The translations under genes and the position numbers were made by a program. This document shows positions 43,021 through 52,222 of a stretch of 64,000 bases of DNA, piece by piece. Every line of letters begins with the position of its first letter. The first letter of the stretch is position 1. A model generated the notes under the pieces. That model was given only the letters and a program-made list of their open reading frames with translations. It made no database searches and was not told the origin of the DNA. Source of the DNA: Haematobacter massiliensis (GTDB taxonomy: Bacteria > Pseudomonadota > Alphaproteobacteria > Rhodobacterales > Rhodobacteraceae); assembly GCF_000740795.1 (NCBI RefSeq), contig NZ_JGYG01000006.1, positions 126,501 through 190,500 on the forward strand. The letters are read 5' to 3'.

Positions 43021-45286
43021 GTGCGCCTCGCAGTGTCGTGGGTTCCAGGCTCACGATGCCCCGGTCCAGCGCCGAATGGTAGAGGGCACGGCCCTCGCCG
43101 AGGATATCCCGCATCACGGCTTCGGTATCGCCGCCCAGCAGCGGCGCGGTGCCACGGAAGGGCATCCGCCGTCCGTCGATCAGGAAGGGCAGAGCAACCT
43201 GACGCTGCGGCCCGAGATGCGGACGCTCCGTGTCGTGATAGCTGCCGGAGAGCGCGAGATGGGGGTCCGCCATCGCTTCCTCCGGGGTTCGGACGGGGGC
43301 GGCGGGAATGCCAGCGGCCTGAAGCGCGGCGGCGAGGTGTTCGGCCTCCTGCGGCGCTGTCCATTCGGAGAGGGTGGTTGCCAGCGTCGCTTCCGCGAGA
43401 CCGGTCAGCCGGGAGAGCGCGCGTCGCTGTCCCTCATTGGCGGCGATGGCGATCCAGCGTCCGCCAGAAGCGGGGTAAAGCCCATGGAGCGCCAGAGCCA
43501 CATGGCCGGTGCCGGGCCGCGGCGGTTCCCGGCCGGTGGCGGAGCGCGTCAGCACGGGTGCTGCGGCAAACGGCAGCAAGAACTCCACCTGGCTCAGGTT
43601 CAGCCACTGGCCGCGTCCCGTCCGCTGCCGATGATGGAGCGCGGCGAGCAGGGCCACCGCCCCGTAAAGCCCGCCGACCGGATCGCCGTAAGCGACATGC
43701 CCCAGTACCGGCGGCTCCCCCGGTTCGCCCCGGAAGCTGGGCAGGCCCGATGCCTGTTCCAGCGTTGAGCCATAGGCCCGCGTATCTGAGAGCGGATTGC
43801 CGGTGCCGAAGGCGGACATCGACAGCATGACCAGATCGTCGCGCCCCTCGGAGAGCACGTCCCAGCCGACACCAAGCCGTGCGATGACGCCTGCGGCATG
43901 GTTCTCCACCACCGCATCGCTCTCCGCGACCAGCCGCCGGGCGAGTTCCGCGCCTTCCGGCGTGGTGAGGTCGAAGCTGACGCTCCGCTTGCCGCGGTTC
44001 ATCGCGGCGAAACGGTGGCTTTTCTCGAACTGGCGGTCGGCGATGGCCTCCGGCGTCCACTGCGTCGCCCGCCACCAGTCGGGGTAGCGGCCCGCTTCGA
44101 TCTTGATGACCTCGGCTCCCAGATCGGCGAGGATGCGTGTCGCCAGCGGCCCGGCCCAGCCCATCGAGAAATCCGCGATCCGCAGGCCCGCGAGCGGCGC
44201 ATCGGCGGTGGAGCGGGGCGGCGGGGCATGCCCGTCTCCCGGCGGTGCGGCCACATGCAGCGGGGAGGCCGGGGCGTCGAGCACCCGCTCCCCCAGACGC
44301 ACCGGAGCCACCGCTCCCCGTTCAGCGAACACCGGGTTGGCCAGGATGCCTGCCGCATCCGGCACCACGACGGCGGGGATGCGGAGCCGTCGCGCTTCCT
44401 CCGCCCATTCCTGCGCCGTTCGCGCGGGAAGCGCCGCGTCGATCGCTGCCTCCACCGCATCCGCGCGCTGCTCGCGGAGCGTGGTCGTGGCGAAATCGGG
44501 GTTCTCGGCCAGATCGACCCGTCCGATCATCCGGCAGAATGCCTCCCACTGCTGCGGCGTGATGAGCGTGACGCCGAGCCATCCCTCCCGGCAGCGGTGG
44601 ATGCTGAGCGGGCAGGTGGGCGAGAAGCGGTTGATCCCGGCGCGCGGCACCGCCCGCCCGTAATAATCCACATCGGCGACCTGCAACTCCCCGAGCAGCA
44701 GCGCGGTTTCCAGAATGCTGACATCGAGGGTCAGGGGAGGCCCCTTTGCCAGCAGCGCCGTCAGCGCCGCAGCAGCCCCGGCAACGCCGCCCAGCATGGC
44801 GGATTGCAAGTCGCCCAGCGGCCGGGGAGCACCGTCCTTCGGCCCGGTGGGATGGAGAACACCGGAGAGCGCCTGCACCACCAGATCCGCACCCTGCCAT
44901 TCCGCATAGGGGCCGGAAGCACCGAGCCATGACAGCCGCACCGTGCCCCGTGTGGGCGTCACGGAAGGCGTGCCACGATGATCCTCTCCGATGATGAGAA
45001 GGTCCGGTTGAGCAGATGGCGTGACCGCTTGGGTTTCCGCGCTGCCGTCCGTGCCTTTGCCAATGCGCTTGCCCGCCATCAGCCAGTCGTGGACGAGGCC
45101 GCGGGTGGCGGCGTCGCCCGGGACCTCCTCCCGCGTGGCAAGGGGATCGCCGTCGGGTGGGGGCAGCACCGTCACCTCCGCCCCCAGGCCGGCGAGCAGC
45201 CGTCCGCACCATGCGCCCGCCACGCCCGGACCCGTCTCCACCACGGTGATCCCTGCGAGCGGCCCGATTCCTGCAGACCTGTCCAT
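43013..45286 (-). CDS. Tandem CaiB/BaiF (class III) CoA-transferase
   Basis: This 757-residue protein carries two CaiB-type domains in series (about 8-345 and 365-750). Both keep the catalytic-Asp region: LGDLQSAMLGG with D159, and YGDPVGGLYGA with D535. Each domain opens with the family start ITVVETGPGVAGAWCGRLLAGLGAEVTVL or LRIADFSMGWAGPLATRILADLGAEVIKI. The first domain is shorter in its middle part. Class III transferases move CoA between acyl donors and acids; a two-domain architecture is also seen in DddD, but this is not evidence of DMSP activity. It is divergent from the carboxylase gene across a 414-base region containing two palindromes. Confidence 0.87.
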   Translation of the reverse strand: MDRSAGIGPLAGITVVETGPGVAGAWCGRLLAGLGAEVTVLPPPDGDPLATREEVPGDAATRGLVHDWLMAGKRIGKGTDGSAETQAVTPSAQPDLLIIGEDHRGTPSVTPTRGTVRLSWLGASGPYAEWQGADLVVQALSGVLHPTGPKDGAPRPLGDLQSAMLGGVAGAAAALTALLAKGPPLTLDVSILETALLLGELQVADVDYYGRAVPRAGINRFSPTCPLSIHRCREGWLGVTLITPQQWEAFCRMIGRVDLAENPDFATTTLREQRADAVEAAIDAALPARTAQEWAEEARRLRIPAVVVPDAAGILANPVFAERGAVAPVRLGERVLDAPASPLHVAAPPGDGHAPPPRSTADAPLAGLRIADFSMGWAGPLATRILADLGAEVIKIEAGRYPDWWRATQWTPEAIADRQFEKSHRFAAMNRGKRSVSFDLTTPEGAELARRLVAESDAVVENHAAGVIARLGVGWDVLSEGRDDLVMLSMSAFGTGNPLSDTRAYGSTLEQASGLPSFRGEPGEPPVLGHVAYGDPVGGLYGAVALLAALHHRQRTGRGQWLNLSQVEFLLPFAAAPVLTRSATGREPPRPGTGHVALALHGLYPASGGRWIAIAANEGQRRALSRLTGLAEATLATTLSEWTAPQEAEHLAAALQAAGIPAAPVRTPEEAMADPHLALSGSYHDTERPHLGPQRQVALPFLIDGRRMPFRGTAPLLGGDTEAVMRDILGEGRALYHSALDRGIVSLEPTTLRGAHG

Positions 45287-45390
45287 CCGGTTCCTCCCCT
45301 GTCAGACCGTCACGGGCCGGAACCGCTCGGCCCTCCTCCGACCTGCGGCTCCGTTCATGGATCGCGCCATGGTGCCCGGCGCCACGGTAA

Positions 45391-45406
45391 GCTGACAGAT
45401 GTCAGC
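45391..45406. promoter_or_regulatory. Palindrome of the CTGACA-N2-TGTCAG type (site 1)
   Basis: GCTGACA-GA-TGTCAGC has 7-bp arms in exact inversion around two bases, 105 bases before the CoA-transferase start. It is a likely dimer-binding operator. The same core recurs at 45471-45484. Confidence 0.55.
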
Positions 45407-45470
45407 CTCGCAAGCCATTTGTTGCCGGCGGCCTGTTTACAGCTTGACCCGCTGGGGGGCAGGATCTATC

Positions 45471-45484
45471 CTGACAAGTGTCAG
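45471..45484. promoter_or_regulatory. Palindrome of the CTGACA-N2-TGTCAG type (site 2)
   Basis: CTGACA-AG-TGTCAG has 6-bp arms in exact inversion, 80 bases from site 1 start to start. It lies 217 bases before the carboxylase start and is a candidate second operator in the divergent region. Confidence 0.55.
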
Positions 45485-45700
45485 TAATTCCCGGACGCGG
45501 CTGCATGGCCCCCGCGCGAATGGCTGACAGGGGGAAGACAGGGGGGTTGCATGAGGATCATCGGGCTTAACGTCCCGGTCGGATGAGGCCATGGCCCCCG
45601 ACCGCAAGCGACCTGCTCCCGCACCCCGGCGCCCTGGCGAACCGGGACCACCAGCCATTTCGAGGAAGCCGACCATGACCATATATCTTCAGGTGCTCGC

Positions 45701-48700
45701 ATGATGCCCGTGACCCCCGTCCGCAAACTGCTCGTCGCCAATCGGGGGGAGATCGCGCTGCGCATCTTCCGGACCGCCGCCGAGCTGGGCATCGCGACCG
45801 TGGCCGTCTATGCGCCCGATGACCGGGAGAGCCTGCATGTGCGCGGTGCGGATGAGAGCGTGGCGCTTCCCGGCAGCGGCGTGCGCGCCTATCTCGACAT
45901 GGACGCGGTGATTGCGGCGGCGGAGCAGGTGGGCGCGGATGCGATCCATCCGGGCTACGGCTTTCTGGCCGAGAACGCGGAATTCGCCCGCCGGGTGAAC
46001 GCGGCAGGCATCCGTTTCGTAGGCCCCACGCCGGAGGCGCTCGCGCTGCTCGGCGACAAGATCGCGGCGAAGGCGCGGGCACGCGAAGTCGGCGTGCCCG
46101 TGCTCGAGGGGACGCTGGGGGCCACGTCGCTTGAGGAGGCACAGGACTTCTTCGCAGCGCTCCCCGCAGGGACGGCGATGCTCATCAAGGCCATCGCGGG
46201 GGGCGGCGGGCGCGGCATGCGCATCGTTCAGCGCTCGGAGGATGTGGCGGAAGCGTGGCAACGCTGCCGGTCGGAGGCGGAGGCGGCCTTTGGTGACCCG
46301 GGCGTCTATGTGGAGCAGTTCCTGCCCGCCGCGCGCCATATAGAGGTGCAGATCCTCGGCGACGGCACGGGCGCCTGCGTTCAGCTCGGCGAACGGGAAT
46401 GCACCCTGCAACGCCGCCATCAGAAGGTGCTGGAAATGGCGCCCAGCCCGTCGCTTTCCGCCGATGAGCGGGAGACGCTGGCGGAGCGGGCGCTGAAACT
46501 GGCCCGGAGCGTCGATTACCGCTCCCTCGGCACGTTCGAGTTCCTGATGGGCGAGGGTCCGGGGGAGCGCCTGTTCTTCATCGAGGCCAACCCGCGTATC
46601 CAGGTCGAACACACCGTGACGGAGGAGGTCTTCGGCCAGGATCTCGTCGCGCTGCAACTGGGCATCGCGGGCGGGCGGACGCTGGAGTCCCTGGGTATTT
46701 CGCAGGATGCGCTCCGCCCCCGCGGCTATGCGGTGCAGGCGCGCGTCAACATGGAGCATATGGATGCCACGGGCGGCGCGCTGCCCACGGGGGGCGTCAT
46801 CGCCCGCTACGAGCCCCCGAGCGGGCCGGGCGTGCGCGTGGATGGCTTCGCGCGGGCCGGCTACAGGACATCGGCGAGCTATGACAGCCTGCTGGCCAAG
46901 GTGATCGTCCATACCACGGCGGCGGATCTTTCCGTCGCCCTCCGCAAGGCGGATCGGGCGCTCGCCGAATTCCGCATCGACGGTGTGGAGACGAACATCC
47001 CCTGGCTCCGCGCGCTGATCGCGCGGCCGGAGGTTCAGGCCAATGCGGTGACGACACGCTTCATCGAGGCCCATGCCGCCGAACTGGCGCAAGCGGCAGA
47101 AGCCTATGTGCCGGTGGCAGAGGCCGCGGATGCGGCGGCCGCCATGGCGCAGAAGCCGGAACTGGTGCTCGAAGGGGCAGAGCCGGTGCGCGCGCCCATG
47201 CAATCCACCGTGGTATCCATGGATGTGAAGGAAGGCGACGAGGTCCGGGCCGGTCAGCAGCTCGCCATCCTCGAAGCGATGAAGATGGAGCATGTCGTGT
47301 CCTCCCCCTGTGCGGCACGTGTCGTGGCGGTGGGCGCGGGGGCGGGCCAGACGGTCATGTTCGGGGAGATGCTCCTTGCCCTTGAACCTGCGGATGGCGG
47401 GGCGGAGGAGCAGGCGAAGGATGCGGCGCTCGACCTCGACCATATCCGCGACGACCTGGCCGAGATGGAGCAGCGCCGCGCCTTCGGCCGCGACGAGAAC
47501 CGCCCCGATGCCGTGGCAAAACGGCACCGTCAGGGCAAGCAGACCGCGCGGGAGAACATCGCCCAGATCTGCGATCCCGACACCTTCGTGGAATACGGGG
47601 AGCTTGCCATTGCCGCGCAGCGGCAACGCCGCTCGCTCGACGATCTGATCCGCAACACCACAGGGGACGGGATGCTGACCGGCCTCGGCACGGTCAATGG
47701 GGATGCCTTCGGAGCGGAGCGCGCGCGGTGCGCTTTCGCCGTCGGCGACTACACCGTGCTTGCCGGAACGCAGGGACAGCGGCATCACCGCAAGCTCGAC
47801 CGTATCCTGCATGTGGCCGAGCAGTGGAACCTGCCCGTCGTGCTGTTCGCAGAAGGCGGCGGCGGACGGCCCGGCGATACGGAGCGCGCGACCTATGCCG
47901 GGATTTCCAACGGCACCTTCTCCCGCTTCGCCGGACTAAGCGGGCAGGTGCCCCTGGTCGGTGTGGTCTCGGGGCGGTGCTTTGCGGGGAACGCGGCGCT
48001 GCTGGGCTGCTGCGACGTGATCATTGCGGATGAGACGAGCAATATCGGCATGGCGGGTCCGGCGATGATCGAGGGCGGCGGGCTTGGTGTCTATCCGCCC
48101 GAGGCGATCGGCCCGATCGACGTGCAGACCGCGAATGGCGTCGTCGATATCCGCGTGAAGGACGAGGCGGAAGCCTGCCGCGTCGTGCGCCAGTATCTCT
48201 CCTATTTCCAGGGGGATATCGCGGAGTGGGAGGCCCCCGACCAACGCCGCCTGCGTCACGTGGTGCCGGAGAACCGCCTCCGGGTATACGAGGTTCGGGA
48301 CGCGCTCGAGACCATCGCCGATGTGGGTTCCCTGCTGGAACTCCGCCGCGAATTCGGCGTGGGGATCGTCACCGCCTTCATCCGCATCGAGGGCAAGCCT
48401 TTCGGCGTGATCGCCAACAATCCCAAGCACTTGGGCGGCGCAATCGACGCGGATGCATCGGACAAGGCCTCTCGCTTCATGCCGCTTTGCGACGCGTTCG
48501 ACATCCCCCTGGTCTCGCTCTGCGATTCGCCGGGCTTCATGGTGGGGCCGGAGGCGGAAAAGACCGCTCTCGTGCGCCATGTCTGCCGGATGTATGTGAC
48601 GGGCCGTTCGATCACGGTGCCGCTTTTCACCGTGGTGCTGCGCAAGTTCTATGGGCTCGGTGCGATGAGTATGGCCGGCGGCGGCACCTACGACAACTTC

Positions 48701-49000
48701 TTCACCGTCGCCTGGCCGACGGGAGAGTTCGGTCCGATGGGGCTGGAGGGTGCCGTGCGGCTTGGCTTCCGGCGTGAGCTTGATGAAGTGACCGATCCGG
48801 AGGAGAAACAGCGTCTCTATGACCGGCTGCTTGAGGAATATCGGGAGCAAGGGAAGGCGATTTCCGTTGCCTCCAGCCTGGAGATCGACGCCGTGATCGA
48901 CCCGGTAGAGACACGCGCATGGATCCTTGCGGGGTTGCGTTCGGTCAAGCTGCGTCCGCCGCTGTCGGGGCGCAAGCGGCCCTTCGTCGATACCTGGTAG
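45701..49000 (+). CDS. Single-chain acyl-CoA carboxylase (BC-BCCP-CT)
   Basis: This 1099-residue biotin enzyme joins three parts that are usually separate subunits. Biotin carboxylase (about 5-450) shows KLLVANRGEIALRIFRTA, the ATP-grasp loop AIAGGGGRGMRIV, and EANPRIQVEHTVTEEV. The biotinyl domain (about 490-565) has EAMKMEH, with biotinylated K528. Carboxyltransferase (about 600-1095) resembles the beta subunits of acyl-CoA carboxylases. This layout matches the LCC-type single-chain enzymes. AGGTG precedes ATG 45701. It adds CO2 to an acyl-CoA made from the imported acid; the acyl chain is not identifiable. Confidence 0.93.
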   Translation: MMPVTPVRKLLVANRGEIALRIFRTAAELGIATVAVYAPDDRESLHVRGADESVALPGSGVRAYLDMDAVIAAAEQVGADAIHPGYGFLAENAEFARRVNAAGIRFVGPTPEALALLGDKIAAKARAREVGVPVLEGTLGATSLEEAQDFFAALPAGTAMLIKAIAGGGGRGMRIVQRSEDVAEAWQRCRSEAEAAFGDPGVYVEQFLPAARHIEVQILGDGTGACVQLGERECTLQRRHQKVLEMAPSPSLSADERETLAERALKLARSVDYRSLGTFEFLMGEGPGERLFFIEANPRIQVEHTVTEEVFGQDLVALQLGIAGGRTLESLGISQDALRPRGYAVQARVNMEHMDATGGALPTGGVIARYEPPSGPGVRVDGFARAGYRTSASYDSLLAKVIVHTTAADLSVALRKADRALAEFRIDGVETNIPWLRALIARPEVQANAVTTRFIEAHAAELAQAAEAYVPVAEAADAAAAMAQKPELVLEGAEPVRAPMQSTVVSMDVKEGDEVRAGQQLAILEAMKMEHVVSSPCAARVVAVGAGAGQTVMFGEMLLALEPADGGAEEQAKDAALDLDHIRDDLAEMEQRRAFGRDENRPDAVAKRHRQGKQTARENIAQICDPDTFVEYGELAIAAQRQRRSLDDLIRNTTGDGMLTGLGTVNGDAFGAERARCAFAVGDYTVLAGTQGQRHHRKLDRILHVAEQWNLPVVLFAEGGGGRPGDTERATYAGISNGTFSRFAGLSGQVPLVGVVSGRCFAGNAALLGCCDVIIADETSNIGMAGPAMIEGGGLGVYPPEAIGPIDVQTANGVVDIRVKDEAEACRVVRQYLSYFQGDIAEWEAPDQRRLRHVVPENRLRVYEVRDALETIADVGSLLELRREFGVGIVTAFIRIEGKPFGVIANNPKHLGGAIDADASDKASRFMPLCDAFDIPLVSLCDSPGFMVGPEAEKTALVRHVCRMYVTGRSITVPLFTVVLRKFYGLGAMSMAGGGTYDNFFTVAWPTGEFGPMGLEGAVRLGFRRELDEVTDPEEKQRLYDRLLEEYREQGKAISVASSLEIDAVIDPVETRAWILAGLRSVKLRPPLSGRKRPFVDTW

Positions 49001-49015
49001 GTTCGCGCCCGCAGC

Positions 49016-49041
49016 ATTGCCAATTGTTGACAATTGGCAAT
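49016..49041. promoter_or_regulatory. 26-bp perfect palindrome upstream of the GntR gene
   Basis: ATTGCCAATTGT and ACAATTGGCAAT are exact 12-bp inverted arms around the two bases TG. The core TTGT-N2-ACAA resembles operators of the FadR/FCD subfamily of GntR regulators. It lies 16 bases after the carboxylase stop and about 80 bases before the GntR start, so it is probably autoregulatory; it has no T-run to suggest a terminator. Confidence 0.6.
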
Positions 49042-49121
49042 TGACTTGCTGCACGATCTGTTGATGCTTCTGCAAGGCGGGTGCGATGCATCCGCCTTTC
49101 GGCCTGCGGAGACGATCCACC

Positions 49122-49823
49122 ATGACCTTGACGCTTTTGAGAAGTCCGAAGACCATTCCCGAGCAGATCGCCGACACCTGCGGCGTGATGATCGTGGACG
49201 GGAGTTTCGCGGCCGGGCAACGCATGGTGGAGCAGCAGGTGGCGGAGCAGTTCGGTGTCAGCCGCGGCCCGGTGCGGGAGGCCTTCCGCATCCTTCAGAA
49301 GCGGCGCCTCATCGACATCACGCCGCGGCGCGGCGCGCATGTACTGCCGATCTCCCTCGCCTCCATCTCCGATCTGTTCAACGTACGCATGGCCCTGGCC
49401 TGTCTCGCCGTCCGCACACTCGGCGAGCGGGATCGGGAAGAGGCGGCGCTGGAAAAAATCCGTGTGCGCATTGAGACCTTGGCTCAGATCGCGGCGAATG
49501 AGGAGAGCACGCATCTGACCTTCGGGCTGGGTATGACCCGTGCTGTTCACGCAATTTCTCAGGCGAGCGGCAACGACCTTGTCGTCCAGCTCATGCGCGA
49601 GATGAATGAGCAGACCCTTTGGACGACGATCTGGCGCAAGCCGCTTGATTACGCGACCCCGGCGGCCCGGGAGCGGCGCGCTACGCAGATGCGCACTGTC
49701 TGGGACGCAATCCTGACAGGTGAGACGCTGACGGCGGAATCCCGGCTGCGTATCCTGCTGGAGGAAAGCCGTGACGGGGCGCTTGCCCGCCTTGCGGCGA
49801 CCCGGAGGTTTGAGGTTGGCTAA
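49122..49823 (+). CDS. GntR-family regulator, FCD (FadR) subfamily
   Basis: This 233-residue regulator has an N-terminal GntR winged helix-turn-helix (IPEQIADTCGVMIVDGSFAAGQRMVEQQVAEQFGVSRGPVREAFRILQKRRLIDITPRRGAHV) and an all-helical C-terminal FCD-type effector domain (about 95-225). ATG 49122 is favoured because it opens just before the HTH; ATG 49086 has a good AAGG site and is an alternative. It lies between the carboxylase and the ABC importer, both on the plus strand, and is followed by a strong terminator. It is the likeliest regulator of the surrounding pathway; its ligand may be an acid or CoA ester. Confidence 0.88.
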   Translation: MTLTLLRSPKTIPEQIADTCGVMIVDGSFAAGQRMVEQQVAEQFGVSRGPVREAFRILQKRRLIDITPRRGAHVLPISLASISDLFNVRMALACLAVRTLGERDREEAALEKIRVRIETLAQIAANEESTHLTFGLGMTRAVHAISQASGNDLVVQLMREMNEQTLWTTIWRKPLDYATPAARERRATQMRTVWDAILTGETLTAESRLRILLEESRDGALARLAATRRFEVG

Positions 49824-49853
49824 CCGCTAGCTGGACAGAAAGAGCCGCGAAAC

Positions 49854-49879
49854 GGAGGTGAGAAATCACCTCCTTTTTT
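49854..49879 (+). terminator. Rho-independent terminator after the GntR gene
   Basis: GGAGGTGA-GAAA-TCACCTCC is a perfect 8-bp stem with a GNRA-type loop followed by six T residues (49874-49879), 31 bases after the GntR stop. It separates the GntR gene from the importer genes. Confidence 0.88.
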
Positions 49880-49893
49880 ATTGTCGGCAGAAT

Positions 49894-49909
49894 CCTGACA
49901 AATGACAGG
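49894..49909. promoter_or_regulatory. Near-palindrome matching the CTGACA sites (site 3)
   Basis: CCTGACA-AA-TGACAGG matches sites 1 and 2 except for one arm base (TGACAG instead of TGTCAG). It lies just past the GntR terminator in front of the importer genes and links this operon to the carboxylase/CoA-transferase region. Confidence 0.45.
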
Positions 49910-50116
49910 TTACCAGCAGGTATGTTGTTGACAGTTGACGGTGTGGATGTTTCTGTCTCCTCACACGGTATGCGCCGGGGAGGGCGCGCGCCGTTGGGGG
50001 AGGACTGCCATGCCAAGACCGCTGCGACATTTGCCGCCTCCGCCAAGCATTCGGCGCAGGCCCGCCTTCGGCCAAACGGCCTTGACCCGTGCCCGCAGAT
50101 GGAAGGGAGAGGGAAC

Positions 50117-51148
50117 ATGACCATTGCCTATGCGCAGCCCGACGCTGCGGCGCGTCCGGTCTCCGGCAAGACTGCAGATACGCCGCTGCTGAGTGTCGAG
50201 GGGGCGAGCATCGCCTTTGGCGCCGTGCAGATCACGAAGGACGTCTCCTTCTCCATACAACGCGGCGAACGCGTCGGGCTGGTGGGGGAAAGCGGCTGCG
50301 GAAAGTCCGTGACGGGCTTGTCGCTTCTGCGCCTGCTGCCCCGTACCTCCCGATTGGGCGGACGCATCATGTTCGAGGGGGAGGACATCCTCACCATGCA
50401 GCCCCGCCGGCTGCGGCAGGTGCGCGGCAATCGCATGGCGATGATCTTTCAGGAACCCATGAGCGCGCTCGATCCGGTTTTCACCATCGGCGACCAGATC
50501 AGCGAGGCGCTCCGCCTCCATCGCGACGTAAGCCGGGCGGATGCACGCACCGCGGCGATCGACGCGCTCCGCGACGTTGGGATCCCCGCGCCAGAGCGGC
50601 GTTACGACGAATATCCGCACCAGCTTTCGGGGGGCATGCGCCAGCGGGCAATGATCGCCATGGCGCTGATCTGCCGTCCGCAACTGCTCATCGCCGACGA
50701 GCCGACGACCGCACTGGACGTGACCATCCAGGCGCAGATCATGGACCTGCTCCGCCGGCTGAGCGAAGAGGCGGGCACGGCCTTGCTGTTCATCACGCAT
50801 GACCTTGGCGTGGTGGCAGAGACCTGCACCCGGATGCTGACGATGTATGCCGGCCAGATCGTAGAGGATGCGCCGGTGGACGATGTGCTCCTGAAGCCGC
50901 GCCATCCCTATACATCGGGGCTGCTGCGCTCGCTTCCGCGGCTGAACCAGAAGCGGGGGGAGCTGGCATTCATCCCGGGTCGCGTCCCCGCCCCCGCGCA
51001 GATGCCGGAGGGCTGTCGTTTCCGCGCACGCTGCGACTTTGCCCGTGCCGGATGCGAGCGGCCGCAGATGCTGGAGCCGTCCGGCCCGGACCGGCTGGCC
51101 CGCTGCTGGCGGCAGCGCGATCTCGATCTGGAAGGAGCTGTCGCATGA
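50117..51148 (+). CDS. Dpp/Opp-type ABC transporter ATPase 1 (DppD-like)
   Basis: This 343-residue ATPase has Walker [11 protein letters not shown]-loop [20 protein letters not shown], signature [19 protein letters not shown], Walker [16 protein letters not shown], the H-loop FITHDLGVV and the C-terminal oligopeptide/dipeptide domain with [18 protein letters not shown] (a Cys cluster). ATG 50117 follows GGGAGAGGGAA. It overlaps the second ATPase by 4 bp. With the second ATPase it powers an oligopeptide/nickel/dipeptide-type importer. Confidence 0.92.
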   Translation: MTIAYAQPDAAARPVSGKTADTPLLSVEGASIAFGAVQITKDVSFSIQRGERVGLVGESGCGKSVTGLSLLRLLPRTSRLGGRIMFEGEDILTMQPRRLRQVRGNRMAMIFQEPMSALDPVFTIGDQISEALRLHRDVSRADARTAAIDALRDVGIPAPERRYDEYPHQLSGGMRQRAMIAMALICRPQLLIADEPTTALDVTIQAQIMDLLRRLSEEAGTALLFITHDLGVVAETCTRMLTMYAGQIVEDAPVDDVLLKPRHPYTSGLLRSLPRLNQKRGELAFIPGRVPAPAQMPEGCRFRARCDFARAGCERPQMLEPSGPDRLARCWRQRDLDLEGAVA

Positions 51149-52152
51149 GGGACACCACCATGACAGAGGCGCGGGAGACGGTCATCGCCGTCCGCAACCT
51201 CCACATCCGATTTCCCGTCAACGGCGGGGCGGAGACGGTGAAGGCCGTGGACGGTGTCGATTTCTCCGTTCTCGACGGTGAGACCTTCGGAATCATCGGC
51301 GAGTCCGGCTCTGGCAAGACCACCATCGGTCGGGCGCTCGCCGGATTGCTTGAGCCGACTGAGGGCGACATTCTTTATGAGGGGGAAGACCTTCGCCGCC
51401 TCTCGCGCAAGGCGTATCGGGAACGGCGGCGGCACTACCAGATCATCTTTCAGGATCCGAACGCGTCGCTCAACCCCCGCAAGACCATCCTGGAAAGCCT
51501 CCTGGAGCCGATGGTCATCAAGGGCGGGATGAGCCGGGAGGACATGCGACGCAAGGCGATGGAATCGCTGGACCGCGCAGGGCTACGCGCCGATCTGGCG
51601 GAACGCTATCCCCATCAGCTCTCGGGCGGACAGAAGCAGCGGGTAAACATTGCCCGCATCCTGCCGCTGGAGCCGAAGTTCGTTGTCTGCGACGAGGTAG
51701 TGGCCGCACTGGACGTGTCGATCCGGGGCGAGATATTGAACCTGTTCAATACCTTGCAGCGTGACCTTGGCCTGTCCTTCGCTTTCATCGCGCATGACAT
51801 CTCCGTCGTCGCCCATGTCAGCGACAGGATCGCGGTTACCTATCTGGGCCGATTCATGGAATTGGGGAACACGGATGATGTCATCCACCGCCCCCTCCAT
51901 CCCTATACCGCCGCACTGCTTTCGGCAGAGCCGGAGCCACTGCCCGCTGCCATGCGCACCTCGCGTCGCATGCAGCTGAAGGGGGAAATCCCGAGCCCTA
52001 TCTCACCGCCCAGCGGTTGCCGCTTCCGTACACGCTGCCCCTTTGCGGCGGCGCGCTGCGCGGAGCAGGTGCCCGAATGGCGAGAGATGCGGCCCGGACA
52101 GTTCGTCGCCTGCCATTTCGCGGGCGAACTCGATTTCACGGTCGCCGCCTGA
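51145..52152 (+). CDS. Dpp/Opp-type ABC transporter ATPase 2 (DppF-like)
   Basis: This 335-residue ATPase has Walker A GESGSGKTT, Q-loop IIFQDPNASLNPRKTILESL, signature LSGGQKQRVNIARILPLEP, Walker B FVVCDEVVAALDVSI and H-loop FIAHDISVVAHV, with the C-terminal GCRFRTRCPFAAARC. ALD replaces the usual TSALD after Walker B. ATG 51145 has GGAG upstream and overlaps the first ATPase stop by 4 bp. The binding-protein gene begins 70 bases later. Confidence 0.92.
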   Translation: MRDTTMTEARETVIAVRNLHIRFPVNGGAETVKAVDGVDFSVLDGETFGIIGESGSGKTTIGRALAGLLEPTEGDILYEGEDLRRLSRKAYRERRRHYQIIFQDPNASLNPRKTILESLLEPMVIKGGMSREDMRRKAMESLDRAGLRADLAERYPHQLSGGQKQRVNIARILPLEPKFVVCDEVVAALDVSIRGEILNLFNTLQRDLGLSFAFIAHDISVVAHVSDRIAVTYLGRFMELGNTDDVIHRPLHPYTAALLSAEPEPLPAAMRTSRRMQLKGEIPSPISPPSGCRFRTRCPFAAARCAEQVPEWREMRPGQFVACHFAGELDFTVAA

Positions 52153-52222
52153 AAGCGGTCGATCAGAGAACGTCAAACGGTGCCGCCTGAGCGCGGCTGC
52201 AGGAGACCGGGGAGGGTGTCCT

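Larger units (their letters stand above)
45287..45700. promoter_or_regulatory. Divergent regulatory region between CoA-transferase and carboxylase genes
   Basis: This 414-base region should hold promoters for both genes. Two exact palindromes with the core CTGACA-N2-TGTCAG occur about 65 bases apart and are listed separately. A third, imperfect copy lies at 49894-49909 before the ABC importer. No gene was recognised inside. Confidence 0.6.
49824..50116. promoter_or_regulatory. Intergenic region upstream of the Dpp-type operon
   Basis: It starts with the GntR terminator (49854-49879), then holds a CTGACA-type near-palindrome (49894-49909) and TTGTTGACA (49925-49933), which could be a -35. The rest, to the ATPase start at 50117, holds no recognised gene. 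It should drive the five transporter genes and possibly the CoA ligase. Confidence 0.5.

Noticed and set aside
43013-45286. Tandem CaiB read as a DMSP CoA-transferase/lyase (DddD)
   Set aside because: Only the two-domain layout is shared; no BCCT importer, DddB/DddC or lyase-type neighbours are seen.
45689-47812. Minus-strand 707-codon frame opposite the carboxylase
   Set aside because: An antisense shadow of a gene with clear biotin carboxylase and biotinyl motifs; typical of GC-rich codon bias.
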